In this document: positions 9,188-17,705 of the stretch, piece after piece
How positions within the stretch are numbered: the stretch's first letter is position 1
Layout of the letters: each line of letters opens with the position of its first letter
Assembly: GCF_039555755.1 (NCBI RefSeq)
Contig: NZ_CP154631.1
Span: 3,906,001-3,970,000, forward strand
Origin: Pseudomonas sediminis
Lineage (GTDB): Bacteria; Pseudomonadota; Gammaproteobacteria; Pseudomonadales; Pseudomonadaceae
DNA length: 64,000 nt
Reading direction: 5' to 3'
Made by a program: the position numbers and the translations under genes
The notes under the pieces: model-generated
What the model saw: only the letters and a program-made list of their open reading frames with translations
Told to the model about the DNA's origin: nothing
Databases searched by the model: none

Positions 9188-10210
9188 ATGACACAGCTCC
9201 AACCCATTGCCGTACTCGGCGGCGGCAGCTTCGGCACCGCTCTGGCCAACCTGCTGGCAGAGAACGGCCAGCGCGTCCTGCAATGGATGCGTGACCCCGA
9301 GCAGGCCGAGCAGATGCGCCAGAGTGGCGAAAACCCGCGCTACCTGAAGGGGGTCAAGCTGCATAGCGGTATCGAGCCGACCAGTGACCTCAGTGGTGTA
9401 CTGCAGCAGGCCGAGCTGGTGCTGGTCGCATTGCCTTCCAGCGCCTTGCGCGATGCCCTGCAACCGGTGGCGCCACTGCTGGCAGGCAAGATGCTGATCA
9501 GCACCACCAAGGGCATCGAAGCCAAGACCTTCAAGCTGATGAGCCAGATTCTCGAGGAGATCGCTCCCGAGGCGCGTATTGGCGTGCTGTCCGGGCCGAA
9601 TCTGGCCAAGGAAGTGGCTGATCACGCGCTGACCGCGACAGTGATCGCCAGTGAAGACGAAGAGCTGTGCTCGCGCGTGCAGCAGGCCTTGCATGGCCGG
9701 ACCTTCCGCGTCTATGCCAGTGCCGACCGTTTCGGCGTCGAGCTCGGCGGCGCGTTGAAGAACGTTTACGCCATCATGTCCGGCATGGCGGCGGCGCTGG
9801 GCATGGGTGAGAACACCAAAAGCATGCTGATTACCCGTGCCCTGGCGGAAATGACCCGTTTCGCGGTCAAGCTCGGCGCCAACCCGATGACCTTTCTCGG
9901 TCTGGCTGGCGTCGGCGACCTGATCGTCACCTGTTCGTCACCGAAAAGCCGCAACTATCAGGTCGGCTTCGCCCTGGGCGAAGGCCTCAGCCTGGACGAC
10001 GCGGTGCAGCGCCTTGGCGAAGTCGCCGAAGGGGTCAATACGCTGAAGGTACTCAAGGCCCGTGCCGAAGAACTGGACGTCTACATGCCGCTGGTCGCTG
10101 GCCTGCATGCCATCCTCTTCGAGGGGCGTACGCTGGCTCAGGTCATCGAATTGCTGATGCTCGGTGAACCCAAGACCGACGTCGATTTCATCCCCACTGC
10201 AGGTTTCTGA
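9188..10210 (+). CDS. gpsA: Glycerol-3-phosphate dehydrogenase [NAD(P)+]
   Basis: GpsA reduces dihydroxyacetone phosphate to sn-glycerol-3-phosphate, the backbone for phospholipids. I use the ATG giving [12 protein letters not shown], which puts the Rossmann motif [10 protein letters not shown] at the N-terminus and gives 340 residues; seven upstream in-frame codons are not needed. Other landmarks are [16 protein letters not shown] and the catalytic-domain stretch [18 protein letters not shown]4389 gene and sixA follow on the same strand at short spacing and may be cotranscribed. Its nearness to fabAB matches P. aeruginosa, where gpsA is PA1614. Confidence 0.97.
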   Translation: MTQLQPIAVLGGGSFGTALANLLAENGQRVLQWMRDPEQAEQMRQSGENPRYLKGVKLHSGIEPTSDLSGVLQQAELVLVALPSSALRDALQPVAPLLAGKMLISTTKGIEAKTFKLMSQILEEIAPEARIGVLSGPNLAKEVADHALTATVIASEDEELCSRVQQALHGRTFRVYASADRFGVELGGALKNVYAIMSGMAAALGMGENTKSMLITRALAEMTRFAVKLGANPMTFLGLAGVGDLIVTCSSPKSRNYQVGFALGEGLSLDDAVQRLGEVAEGVNTLKVLKARAEELDVYMPLVAGLHAILFEGRTLAQVIELLMLGEPKTDVDFIPTAGF

Positions 10211-10239
10211 ACCCGATAGCCAATCAAGGAGAGTGACTC

Positions 10240-10587
10240 ATGAGCGATGAAAAGCAGGAGTTGGCGCGTGAATCGATTCTGTTGCGCATTCTGTGGATGG
10301 TGATCTTTCTCATCATCTGGCAGTTGGCCGAATTGCTGCTCGGCGCCGTGGTGCTGCTGCAGCTTGGTTATCGTCTGTTCTACGACGCGCCGAACGCCAG
10401 CCTGCTTGGCTTTGGCGACAGCCTCAGCCAGTACCTGGCGCAGATCGGTCGTTTCGGCACCTTCAATACCGATGAAAAACCTTGGCCGTTCGCCGATTGG
10501 CCAACGCCGCGTGCGCCTGAAGGCGAAACCGCGCACAGCATTCCTCCTGCGCCGCATCCTGTGCGCGATGAGGAGCCAAAGCTGTGA
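10240..10587 (+). CDS. DUF4389-type small membrane protein
   Basis: This 115-residue protein has one long hydrophobic segment or hairpin (~17-45, ILWMVIFLIIWQLAELLLGA) followed by a Pro-rich hydrophilic tail. The pattern fits the DUF4389 family, of unknown function. AAGGAGAG precedes the ATG. Its stop overlaps the GTG start of sixA (GTGA), so the two are translationally coupled. Confidence 0.8.
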   Translation: MSDEKQELARESILLRILWMVIFLIIWQLAELLLGAVVLLQLGYRLFYDAPNASLLGFGDSLSQYLAQIGRFGTFNTDEKPWPFADWPTPRAPEGETAHSIPPAPHPVRDEEPKL

Positions 10588-11042
10588 GGTTATGGCTGCT
10601 GCGCCATGGTGAGGCCGAGCCACAGGCGGCCAGTGATGCTGCTCGCGAGCTCACCGCTCATGGTCGCAAGGAAGTGCAGCAGGCCGCGGCTCAGCTCGCC
10701 GGCCGGCCGTTGACGGCCATCGTCGCCAGCCCCTATGTGCGTGCCCAGCAGACTGCCGAGCTGGTACGCAGCGAACTGGGGTTCACTGGCAAGATAAACA
10801 CCGTGACCTGGCTGACGCCCGATAGCGATCCCCGTGAAGCCCTGAAGTATCTCGATGAGCGTGAGCGCGCAGAGGTGCTGCTGGTCAGCCATCAACCGCT
10901 GATTGGCGCGCTGGGTGGGCTGCTGGTACACGGTCACCGGCAGGAACCGCTGCCCATACGCACCGCCAGCCTGGCTGAGCTGGAAGGTGATATCCCGGCT
11001 GCCGGGCTGATGGAGCTTCTGGCGCTGATCCACCCCCGTTGA
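10584..11042 (+). CDS. sixA: Phosphohistidine phosphatase SixA
   Basis: SixA belongs to the histidine phosphatase superfamily and removes phosphate from phosphohistidine, classically on the HPt domain of ArcB and on the nitrogen-PTS protein NPr. The 152-residue product starts MRLWLLRHGEAEP, with the catalytic RHG His at residue 8, and carries SPYVRAQQTAE and LVSHQPLIG, the second conserved His region. The GTG start overlaps the stop of the DUF4389 gene. There is no ArcB-type kinase nearby, so the target is open. Confidence 0.9.
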   Translation: MRLWLLRHGEAEPQAASDAARELTAHGRKEVQQAAAQLAGRPLTAIVASPYVRAQQTAELVRSELGFTGKINTVTWLTPDSDPREALKYLDERERAEVLLVSHQPLIGALGGLLVHGHRQEPLPIRTASLAELEGDIPAAGLMELLALIHPR

Positions 11043-11141
11043 CCCTTCGTTCTGTGGCGCCGCTTGTGGCGTCACAGCTGCGTCGTGCCTGGCCTGTCGC
11101 TTCTTGGCGGCAAATGTTCCAGGCGAGAAACATTTCTTAAC

Positions 11142-11170
11142 TTGCACCTCTTTTGTCTGCGTGGAATATT
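11142..11170 (+). promoter_or_regulatory. Sigma-70-like promoter of the acyl-CoA synthetase gene
   Basis: TTGCAC (11142-11147) and AATATT (11165-11170) are 17 bases apart. The predicted start of transcription falls inside the palindrome that follows directly. Confidence 0.5.
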
Positions 11171-11192
11171 CAACCAAGCAAGTGCTTGGTTG
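11171..11192. promoter_or_regulatory. 22-bp palindromic operator
   Basis: CAACCAAGCA-AG-TGCTTGGTTG is a perfect 10+10 inverted repeat placed right after the -10, over the expected transcription start of the acyl-CoA synthetase gene. Form and position fit a TetR-type repressor site. The regulator is not identifiable from the window. Confidence 0.6.
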
Positions 11193-11203
11193 ATTCCTAC
11201 AAA

Positions 11204-11217
11204 AACAACAAAGGAGG
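11204..11217 (+). promoter_or_regulatory. Crc/Hfq-type A-rich motif joined to a strong ribosome binding site
   Basis: AACAACAA (11204-11211) matches the AAnAAnAA motif that Hfq with Crc binds in Pseudomonas mRNAs. It runs straight into AAGGAGG (11211-11217), seven bases before GTG 11225. This decides the start codon and suggests carbon catabolite repression of translation. Confidence 0.55.
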
Positions 11218-11224
11218 AAGCCCT

Positions 11225-12892
11225 GTGGCTGATGCAATCCGTTTGCCGCTCGAGCTGTTTTACGAACGTGAAGCAAGGCACCCGAACAAACGCTACATGG
11301 TGCAACCTTTGGGGGGCGGCCAGCTGCTGGAGCTGAGCTGGGCCGATGTCGGTGAGCAGGCTCGTCGCGCAGCCAGTTGGTTGCGCAGTCGCGAGCTGCC
11401 ACAGGGTAGCCGCATCGCCATCATCTCCAAGAACTGCGCGCACTGGATCGTTGCCGATCTGGCGATCTGGATGGCGGGCCACGTTTCGGTACCGTTGTAT
11501 CCCAACCTGACTGCCGACTCGATGCGCCAGGTGCTGGAACATTCAGAAGCTGCTCTGGCCTTCGTCGGCAAGCTCGATGATTGGGCGTCGATGGCGCCGG
11601 GCCTGCCGCAGGGGTTGCCGACAGTCAGCCTGCCGCTACATCCGCAGGGCAGCTTCGACTACAGCTGGGATGACCTGCAGCGCAGCGCGCCTATTCAGGA
11701 TGACCCCAAGCCCGCAGCCAACCAGCTGGCCACCATTATCTACACCTCAGGCACCACTGGCACGCCCAAGGGCGTGATGCACAACTTCTCCAATTTCGGT
11801 TTTGCCGCCAGCAACGCCATCAAGCTGTTCGGTGTGGGCGAGGATGATCGGCTGATCTCCTATCTGCCGCTGTGTCACGTGGCCGAGCGCATGTTCGTCG
11901 AGTTAGCGTCCATCTACGCGGGGCAGACGATCTTCTTTGCCGAGAGCCTGGATACCTTTCTGGAGGATCTCAAGCGCGCGCGGCCGACCGTGATGTTCGG
12001 CGTGCCGCGTATCTGGACCAAGTTCCAGATGGGCGTGTACAGCAAGATGCCGGCGCAGAAGCTCGAGCGCCTGCTGCGGCTGCCAATCATCGGCCATTTC
12101 ATCGGTCGTAAGGTACTCGCCGGCCTTGGCCTGGACGCCATTCGCTACGCGCTGTCCGGCGCTGCGCCAGTGCCTGAAACACTGCTCAACTGGTATCGCC
12201 GCCTGGGCATGGAGATCCAGGAGGTTTATGGCATGACCGAGAACTGTGGTTACTCCCACGTCTGTTTGCCAGGCAAGTTCAAACAGGGCTGGATTGGCCA
12301 GAACAACCCGGGTGTCGAGGTGCGCATTGCCGAGGATGGCGAAGTTCAGGTGCGCAGTGGCGCGACCATGCAGGGCTACTTCAAGGACCCGATGAAGACC
12401 GCCGAGACGCTGACTGACGACGGCTTTCTGCGTACCGGGGACAAGGGCGAGCAGGACGCCGAAGGTAACCTGCGTCTTACCGGGCGTATCAAGGAAATCT
12501 TCAAGACCAGCAAGGGCAAGTATGTCGCGCCGGCACCGATCGAAAATCGCATCGGTGAACACTCGCGTATCGAGCAGGTGTGCGTGGTCGGCGACGGCCT
12601 GCCGCAGCCCATCGCTCTATGCGTGCTCTCCGATGTAGGGCGCCAGGAGGCGGCCAATGACAGCCGCGATGAGCTTGAAAGCAGCCTCAAGGCCTTGCTC
12701 GCCGAGGTCAATGGTCGTCTCGATCATCATGAGCGGCTGCAAGGCCTGGTACTGGTCAAGGAGGTCTGGGCGGTGGAGAACGGTTTCCTCACCCCAACCC
12801 TGAAGATCAAGCGCGCGGTTATCGAAGGCACCTACGGCGAGCGTTTCGCCGAATGGCAGCAGCGCAGCGAAGCCGTGCTCTGGCACGATTGA
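11225..12892 (+). CDS. Long-chain acyl-CoA synthetase-like AMP-binding protein
   Basis: This 555-residue adenylate-forming enzyme activates a carboxylic acid, probably a fatty acid, to acyl-CoA with ATP. IIYTSGTTGTPKGVM is the ATP-binding loop, VYGMTENCGYSH the adenine/acyl region, and RTGDKGEQDAEGNLRLTGRIKE the hinge. I chose GTG 11225 because AAGGAGG sits seven bases upstream; an in-frame extension to 11153 would run across the promoter and palindrome. The next gene is a hot-dog thioesterase, as for PA1617/PA1618 of P. aeruginosa. The exact chain length cannot be read. Translation is probably under Crc/Hfq, and transcription under an unknown repressor at 11171-11192. Confidence 0.9.
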   Translation: MADAIRLPLELFYEREARHPNKRYMVQPLGGGQLLELSWADVGEQARRAASWLRSRELPQGSRIAIISKNCAHWIVADLAIWMAGHVSVPLYPNLTADSMRQVLEHSEAALAFVGKLDDWASMAPGLPQGLPTVSLPLHPQGSFDYSWDDLQRSAPIQDDPKPAANQLATIIYTSGTTGTPKGVMHNFSNFGFAASNAIKLFGVGEDDRLISYLPLCHVAERMFVELASIYAGQTIFFAESLDTFLEDLKRARPTVMFGVPRIWTKFQMGVYSKMPAQKLERLLRLPIIGHFIGRKVLAGLGLDAIRYALSGAAPVPETLLNWYRRLGMEIQEVYGMTENCGYSHVCLPGKFKQGWIGQNNPGVEVRIAEDGEVQVRSGATMQGYFKDPMKTAETLTDDGFLRTGDKGEQDAEGNLRLTGRIKEIFKTSKGKYVAPAPIENRIGEHSRIEQVCVVGDGLPQPIALCVLSDVGRQEAANDSRDELESSLKALLAEVNGRLDHHERLQGLVLVKEVWAVENGFLTPTLKIKRAVIEGTYGERFAEWQQRSEAVLWHD

Positions 12893-12900
12893 GTATCAGT

Positions 12901-12919
12901 GGGCCGGGCTGACCGGCCC
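12901..12919 (+). terminator. GC-rich hairpin after the acyl-CoA synthetase gene
   Basis: GGGCCGG and CCGGCCC pair around GCTGA, followed by GGTTTC. The T tract is short, so it may only attenuate before the thioesterase gene 27 bases further on. Confidence 0.4.
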
Positions 12920-12945
12920 GGTTTCAACGCACAAGGGACACGCTC

Positions 12946-13389
12946 ATGGGATTGTGGCAACGAACGCCCGATATCGATGCACTCAACGCGACCTTGAAAA
13001 ATAGCATCGGCGAGGTGCTGGACATTCGTTTCGACGCCTTCGACGACGAATCGCTCAGCGCCAGCATGGTGATCGACTCGCGCACTCATCAGCCATACGG
13101 CCTGCTGCACGGTGGCGCCTCGGTGGTGCTGGCGGAAACCCTCGGCTCCACCGCCAGCTACCTGTGCATCGACAGCAGCCGTTTCTACTGCGTCGGCCTG
13201 GAGGTCAATGCCAACCATCTACGCGGTTTGCGCAGCGGGCGCGTGCATGCAGTGGCGCGGCCAGTGCATCTGGGCCGCACCACGCATGTCTGGGATATTC
13301 GCCTGAGTGGCGATGACGGCAAGGCCAGTTGCATCTCGCGGCTGACCATGGCCATCGTGCCTCTGGGTGAGCAACCGCCGAAACTATAA
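12946..13389 (+). CDS. Hot-dog-fold acyl-CoA thioesterase (PaaI/YdiI type)
   Basis: This 147-residue single hot-dog domain carries QPYGLLHGGASVVLAETLGS; HGGA with the following Glu is the catalytic and CoA-binding region of the PaaI/YdiI/4-hydroxybenzoyl-CoA thioesterase group. VNANHLRGLRSGRV is the second conserved strand. It hydrolyses an acyl- or aroyl-CoA to free acid and CoA. AAGGGAC precedes the ATG. Its position after the acyl-CoA synthetase gene suggests the two act on the same pool, the thioesterase as a relief valve. PA1618 of P. aeruginosa has the same position and size. Confidence 0.9.
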   Translation: MGLWQRTPDIDALNATLKNSIGEVLDIRFDAFDDESLSASMVIDSRTHQPYGLLHGGASVVLAETLGSTASYLCIDSSRFYCVGLEVNANHLRGLRSGRVHAVARPVHLGRTTHVWDIRLSGDDGKASCISRLTMAIVPLGEQPPKL

Positions 13390-13390
13390 T
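13385..13390 (+). promoter_or_regulatory. -10 element for the AraC-type gene
   Basis: A perfect TATAAT overlaps the stop codon of the thioesterase gene. A start near 13397 would give a leader of about 50 bases that contains the whole hairpin at 13422-13455. The -35 region is poor. Confidence 0.4.
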
Positions 13391-13421
13391 TTTCGGCCTG
13401 CAATTTCATCCAAGATTTGCC

Positions 13422-13455
13422 TGATCCATGGCGCTACAGTACGCGCCATGGATCA
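13422..13455 (+). promoter_or_regulatory. Perfect inverted repeat covering the AraC-family start codon
   Basis: TGATCCATGGCGC (13422-13434) and GCGCCATGGATCA (13443-13455) are perfect 13-base complements around TACAGTAC. The ATG of the regulator (13448) lies inside the right arm. In mRNA this would be a stable hairpin hiding the start; in DNA it could be an autoregulatory operator. Confidence 0.6.
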
Positions 13456-14251
13456 CATCACTCACATTCAAAGCAGCTTGCCCGGCGTTCGTCTGATCGA
13501 CGCCGAGTACCGCCGCTTCGCCTTTCCTCGGCATTTTCATCTGGAATACCACGTCGGCCTGCTGATCCAGGGGCAGCATCGCTACGCCTATGGCGGTGAG
13601 CGCCGGCATGTCGGGGCAGGGGACGTGTTGTTGATGGCGCCGGAAGGGATTCATGACGGCGCCTGCCTCGATGGCCAGAGTTACCGCATTCGGGTGATGG
13701 CGTTCGATCCCTCCTGGTTGGATGAAGCCAGTCGCACCCTGAGTGAGGGGCGTCAAGGCGCGCCGAGACTGATCACCAGCAGTTTGCGTCACCCCCTGTT
13801 ATCGCTGCATCTGCAGCGCTTTCACGCGGCGATGCTGGACGGCTCGCAACTGGCCCAGGAAGAAGCGCTCTGGCAGGCGTTGGCCCATTTGCTGGAGATG
13901 GGTTCGACGTTGCGTGTCAGCGAGCCGCATCGCGTTTTCGATCCGCGCACCTGGCAGCGGCTGCGCGACTGGCTGGAAAGTCGTCTGGACGATCCGCCTT
14001 CGTTGGATGAAATCGCCGCTTTCTGCGCCATGAGTCCGTGGCAGGCGTTGCGGCGTTTCCGCGAGCACACCGGCCTGCCACCGCATCAGTGGCTGACGCA
14101 GCTGCGTTTGCAGCGGGCATTGCCGCTGGTGCTGGCCGGTGAGCCTCTGAGCGAGATCGCCTTGCGCCTGGGCTTCTACGACCAGGCGCATTTCTCACGC
14201 TTGTTCCGCCGCACCTACGGTCTGCCACCGGCGCGTCTGCGTCAGGGCTGA
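13448..14251 (+). CDS. AraC-family transcriptional regulator
   Basis: This 267-residue protein has an N-terminal cupin-like sensor domain (PRHFHLEYHVGLLIQGQHRY, then GDVLLMAPEGIHDG) and a C-terminal pair of helix-turn-helices (LDEIAAFCAMSPWQALRRF and SEIALRLGFYDQAHFSRLFRR). It belongs to the AraC_binding plus HTH_18 group, whose members usually sense a small ligand and often control an adjacent exporter. A LysE-family exporter gene follows directly on the same strand. ATG 13448 has no good ribosome binding site and lies in the arm of a perfect hairpin; a GTG at 13367 is in frame but overlaps the thioesterase gene. The effector is unknown. Confidence 0.9.
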   Translation: MDHITHIQSSLPGVRLIDAEYRRFAFPRHFHLEYHVGLLIQGQHRYAYGGERRHVGAGDVLLMAPEGIHDGACLDGQSYRIRVMAFDPSWLDEASRTLSEGRQGAPRLITSSLRHPLLSLHLQRFHAAMLDGSQLAQEEALWQALAHLLEMGSTLRVSEPHRVFDPRTWQRLRDWLESRLDDPPSLDEIAAFCAMSPWQALRRFREHTGLPPHQWLTQLRLQRALPLVLAGEPLSEIALRLGFYDQAHFSRLFRRTYGLPPARLRQG

Positions 14252-14292
14252 GCCACTCACACATCGCGTTTTTCATGTTCCTGGAGATCACC

Positions 14293-14925
14293 ATGCAGGA
14301 GACGTCCGTCTTGCTGTCGCTGGCTGCCGTGTTCGCGGTGGCCCTTATCAGTCCCGGCCCGGATGTGGCGCTGGTGGTGCGCACCGCCCTGCATCAAGGG
14401 CAGCGTGCAGGTTTGCTTAGTGCGCTTGGGCTAGCGTGCGGCATTCTTCTGCATGGCACGCTGGTGCTCAGTGGCGTGGCTTTGCTGCTCAGTCGCACCG
14501 AATGGTTGTTCGACCTGGTGCAGGTCGGCGGCGCGCTTTATCTGGGGTGGCTGGGCATTGGTGCGGTGCGGGCCTGGTGGCGCGGCGGCGCCGGGCCAAC
14601 ACGGTTGGAGGGCGAACTGGCGCCTTCGCTGTTCGGTCCCTGGCTGCGCGGTGTATTCACCAACCTGGGCAACCCCAAGGCACTGGTGTTCTTCCTGGCG
14701 CTGCTCAGCAGTCTGGTGCCGGCGGACATGTCGCTGCCCGGCAAGGTGGCCTGTGCTGCTCTGTTGTTCGGCCTGAGCCTGTTCTGGTTTGGCCTGCTCG
14801 GTATGACCCTGAGCCGACCGCTGATGCGTCAGCGGCTGCTGCAGGTGGCGCCGACCATCGACTTCGTTTGCGGCCTGGTATTTCTGCTGGTGGCGGCCAG
14901 TATCGTCGGACGTCTGCTGCTGTAG
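14293..14925 (+). CDS. LysE/RhtB-family amino-acid exporter
   Basis: I start at the ATG giving MQETSVLLSLAAV because TGGAG lies seven bases upstream; an ATG six codons earlier lacks this. The 210-residue protein has the LysE architecture of about six membrane segments and the conserved SPGPDVALVV motif in the first loop, with GVFTNLGNPKALVFFLAL in the middle. Family members export amino acids or related metabolites. The preceding AraC-family gene is the probable regulator. The substrate cannot be deduced. Confidence 0.9.
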   Translation: MQETSVLLSLAAVFAVALISPGPDVALVVRTALHQGQRAGLLSALGLACGILLHGTLVLSGVALLLSRTEWLFDLVQVGGALYLGWLGIGAVRAWWRGGAGPTRLEGELAPSLFGPWLRGVFTNLGNPKALVFFLALLSSLVPADMSLPGKVACAALLFGLSLFWFGLLGMTLSRPLMRQRLLQVAPTIDFVCGLVFLLVAASIVGRLLL

Positions 14926-15024
14926 CTCTTACCATTGCGCCGCCATCAATGGCCGTTACGGTCATTGCCACTGCTGCGTAGCTGCCGGAGAATCCAGGCA
15001 TATTCGCCTTCTCGAGTTTGATGC

Positions 15025-15828
15025 ATGCCGCAGCCGGTCTTTTTCGCTCATGCCAACGGCTTTCCGTCCGCCACCTACGGCAAACTTTTCGCCGCGCTGG
15101 CGCCGGATTTTCAGGTGCAGCACCTGGAGCAGCACGGTCATGACTCGCGTTTTCCGGTCAATGACAACTGGTCGAATCTGGTCGATGAGCTGATCCATCA
15201 TCTTGAGGACGGCGGCGAGCCGGTTTGGGGCGTTGGCCATTCGCTCGGCGGCGTGCTGCACTATCACGCCGCTTTGCTTCGCCCCGAGCTATATCGTGGG
15301 GTAGTGATGCTCGATTCGCCGGTGCTGACGCTGGCTGACCGCATGGTGATTCGCGCCGCCAAGCGCTTTGGTTTCATCGATCGCATCACGCCTGCCGGCC
15401 GTACCCTGGGGCGCCGCGAAGCCTTTGCCGATCTTGTCGAGGCGCGCGATTACTTCGCCGGCAAGAGCCTGTTCCGCCGCTTCGATCCCGAGTGTCTGGA
15501 TGCCTATGTCAGTCACGGTCTGCAACGGGCGGAGCAGGGGCTGCGCCTGAAATTCGACCCGGCCACCGAGATCAGCATCTATCGCAGCGTGCCGCATACC
15601 TCGCCGGGTAGGCCGCAGCAGCTGGCTGTGCCGCTGGCCTTGGTGCGTGGCCGCCACAGTAGAGTGGTATTACCGCATCATGCGCATCTGCTGCGGCGCA
15701 TGCCGCGGGCCGAATATCACAACCTGCCGGGCGGACACATGTTCCCGCTGGAGCGCCCTCAGGCGACTGCCGACCTTTTGCGTCAGCTGTTCACCCGTTG
15801 GGCTGGTAGCCAGGAGCAACGTGCATGA
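15025..15828 (+). CDS. Alpha/beta hydrolase
   Basis: This 267-residue single-domain alpha/beta hydrolase has an oxyanion region near FFAHANGFPS, the nucleophile elbow GHSLGG (Ser ~74), and LPGGHMFPLE near the end carrying the catalytic His. It has no signal peptide, so it is cytoplasmic. It overlaps the next hydrolase gene by ATGA, and the pair corresponds in position to PA1621 and PA1622 of P. aeruginosa. The substrate is unknown; esterase activity is a fair guess. Confidence 0.85.
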   Translation: MPQPVFFAHANGFPSATYGKLFAALAPDFQVQHLEQHGHDSRFPVNDNWSNLVDELIHHLEDGGEPVWGVGHSLGGVLHYHAALLRPELYRGVVMLDSPVLTLADRMVIRAAKRFGFIDRITPAGRTLGRREAFADLVEARDYFAGKSLFRRFDPECLDAYVSHGLQRAEQGLRLKFDPATEISIYRSVPHTSPGRPQQLAVPLALVRGRHSRVVLPHHAHLLRRMPRAEYHNLPGGHMFPLERPQATADLLRQLFTRWAGSQEQRA

Positions 15829-16688
15829 GCATGGGTTTCGAGGAAGTTCGTCTGAGTTTGCCGCATATCGAGCTGGCCGCTCATCTCTACGGGCCGGAGG
15901 ACGGTGTGCCGGTGCTGGCGCTGCACGGTTGGCTGGATAACGCGGCGAGCTTCGCGCGGCTGGCGCCGAAGCTCGAGGGGGTGCGCATCGTCGCCCTGGA
16001 CTTCGCCGGTCATGGTCACTCCGAGCATCGTTCGGCTGGCGCCGGTTACGCGCTATGGGACTATGCCTTTGACGTCCTGCAGGTCGCCGAGCAGTTTGGC
16101 TGGGAGCGATTTTCCATCCTGGGTCACTCCATGGGCGCGATCACTGCGGTGTTGCTGGCAGGGGCGATGCCGGAGCGGATCGCGCGCTTGGCGCTGATTG
16201 ACGGGCTGGTGCCTTATACCGGTGAGGCCGAACAGGCGCCGGAAAAGCTGGGTGAAGCGCTGCGCGCCAGGCAGGCGCTCACCGACAAGCGCAAGCCGGT
16301 GTATGCCGAGATGGCGCGTGCTGTCGAAGCTCGTATGAAGGGCGTGGGGGCGGTCAGTCGTGAGGCGGCCGAACTGCTTGCGCAGCGAGGGTTGATGCCG
16401 GTGCCGGGCGGTTACACCTGGCGTACCGATAGCCGCCTGACTCTGCCGTCGCCGCTGCGTCTGAGCTGGGCCCATGCCCAAGCGTTCGTTCGCGCGCTGC
16501 AATGCCCGGTCAGCCTGGTGTTGGCGGAGCAGGGCATGATGGGCGCGCAGTCGGCCGTGCGCAGCTTGCTGCAGGATCTGCCGTTCGAGGTGCACCGTCT
16601 GCCCGGCGGGCACCACCTGCATCTGGATGATGAAGCCGGCGCGCAGCTCGTAGCGGATTGTTTCAATCCATTCCTGCGCTTGCCTTGA
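15825..16688 (+). CDS. Alpha/beta hydrolase
   Basis: This 287-residue alpha/beta hydrolase has LHGWLDNAASF (oxyanion loop), DFAGHGHSEH, the nucleophile elbow GHSMGA (Ser ~102) and LPGGHHLHLDD with the catalytic His near the end. The two adjacent hydrolases are different subfamilies, not a recent tandem duplication, because their flanking motifs share little. The ATG overlaps the upstream stop, so translation is coupled. No signal peptide. Substrate unknown. Confidence 0.85.
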   Translation: MSMGFEEVRLSLPHIELAAHLYGPEDGVPVLALHGWLDNAASFARLAPKLEGVRIVALDFAGHGHSEHRSAGAGYALWDYAFDVLQVAEQFGWERFSILGHSMGAITAVLLAGAMPERIARLALIDGLVPYTGEAEQAPEKLGEALRARQALTDKRKPVYAEMARAVEARMKGVGAVSREAAELLAQRGLMPVPGGYTWRTDSRLTLPSPLRLSWAHAQAFVRALQCPVSLVLAEQGMMGAQSAVRSLLQDLPFEVHRLPGGHHLHLDDEAGAQLVADCFNPFLRLP

Positions 16689-16815
16689 CTTGCCTGCAGT
16701 CGTGGGGAAAGGTGTGGCGGTCTGCCATGGAGGATCGCATGATCGACCCGTTAAACGTCGCCAATCGCTGCTCAGCAAGCCCGTCTGCCGCTTCCCTTCA
16801 ACAGGTTTCCACTCG

Positions 16816-17631
16816 ATGACGGGGCGCATGAAGCTGTTCTCGGCAGCGCTTGCCACCTTTTGCAGTGGGGCCGTGCTGGCAGCCGATCTGCCTGGCAGTC
16901 GCGACCTTGAGGTATTGCCGCGTTTCCCCGCCAGTCACATCGTCGCCTTCAAGGAAGCGTCCGATGTCGAGCGCATCTACCCGCAAGGCTCCATTCGCCG
17001 CATCAGCGGGCGGTTGCGCTATGAGCGTGAGGTCCTGGTGCAGGGCCAGCACAGTGCGGTGACCTACGAGCTGCCGCGCACCCATAGTGCCGATCAGGTC
17101 TTCACCGAAGCGCGGGAAACCCTGCTGGAGAAGGGCGCGGAACTGCTTTACTGGTGCCAAGGCCGTGAGTGTGGCGCGAGCAGCTTGTGGGCCAACTCGG
17201 TGTTCGGTAATGCCACGCTGTATGGCTCCGACGACCAGCAGGCGTATGCACTGTTGCGCCTGGCCGAGCCGAACCACGAGAGCTTGCTGGCGCTGTACAG
17301 CATCACCCGTGGAAATCGCCGCGCTTATCTGCATGCCGAGCAGCTGGATGCCGAAGCTCCTCTGGGGGTATTGCTGCCGACGCCCGCGACCTTGCTGCGT
17401 CAGTTGCGTACCGATGGGCAACTGAAACTGCCCGACGAAGCCAAGGCCGACAGCGCCTGGGTGGAAGTGCTGGCGCGCAGTCTCAACCTCGACAGCACCT
17501 TGCGCGTCAGCCTCGCCGGTAGCCACGCCGAAGCCTGGCGCGAGGCGTTGATCGAGCAGCGTGTGCGCGAAGCCCGCCTGGAGTTGGGTGAAAGTTCGGA
17601 TGAAACACTGAGCGTGCGTTTGTTGCGTTAA
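16816..17631 (+). CDS. Exported DUF4892 family protein
   Basis: The protein (271 residues) begins with a signal peptide, MKLFSAALATFCSGAVLA, after a four-residue leader; the ATG at 16828 giving this sequence directly is an equally good start. The rest resembles DUF4892 proteins, some of which have an OmpA-like C-terminus, though none is evident here. GAELLYWCQGRECG has the only Cys pair and could be disulphide bonded in the periplasm. It follows the hydrolase pair by 127 bases and ends at a clear terminator. Function unknown. Confidence 0.75.
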   Translation: MTGRMKLFSAALATFCSGAVLAADLPGSRDLEVLPRFPASHIVAFKEASDVERIYPQGSIRRISGRLRYEREVLVQGQHSAVTYELPRTHSADQVFTEARETLLEKGAELLYWCQGRECGASSLWANSVFGNATLYGSDDQQAYALLRLAEPNHESLLALYSITRGNRRAYLHAEQLDAEAPLGVLLPTPATLLRQLRTDGQLKLPDEAKADSAWVEVLARSLNLDSTLRVSLAGSHAEAWREALIEQRVREARLELGESSDETLSVRLLR

Positions 17632-17657
17632 GCTAGCACTCGCAATCGCCATAACAG

Positions 17658-17675
17658 AGCGCCCGTAAGGGCGCT
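17658..17675 (+). terminator. Terminator after the DUF4892 gene
   Basis: AGCGCCC-GTAA-GGGCGCT is a perfect stem-loop followed by TTGTCGTTTCG. Confidence 0.7.
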
Positions 17676-17705
17676 TTGTCGTTTCGTCGAAGGGAGTTTC
17701 GCTTG

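Noticed and set aside
15025..16688. Tandem hydrolase pair as a duplication
   Set aside because: The two share only the fold motifs; their flanking residues differ too much for a recent duplication.
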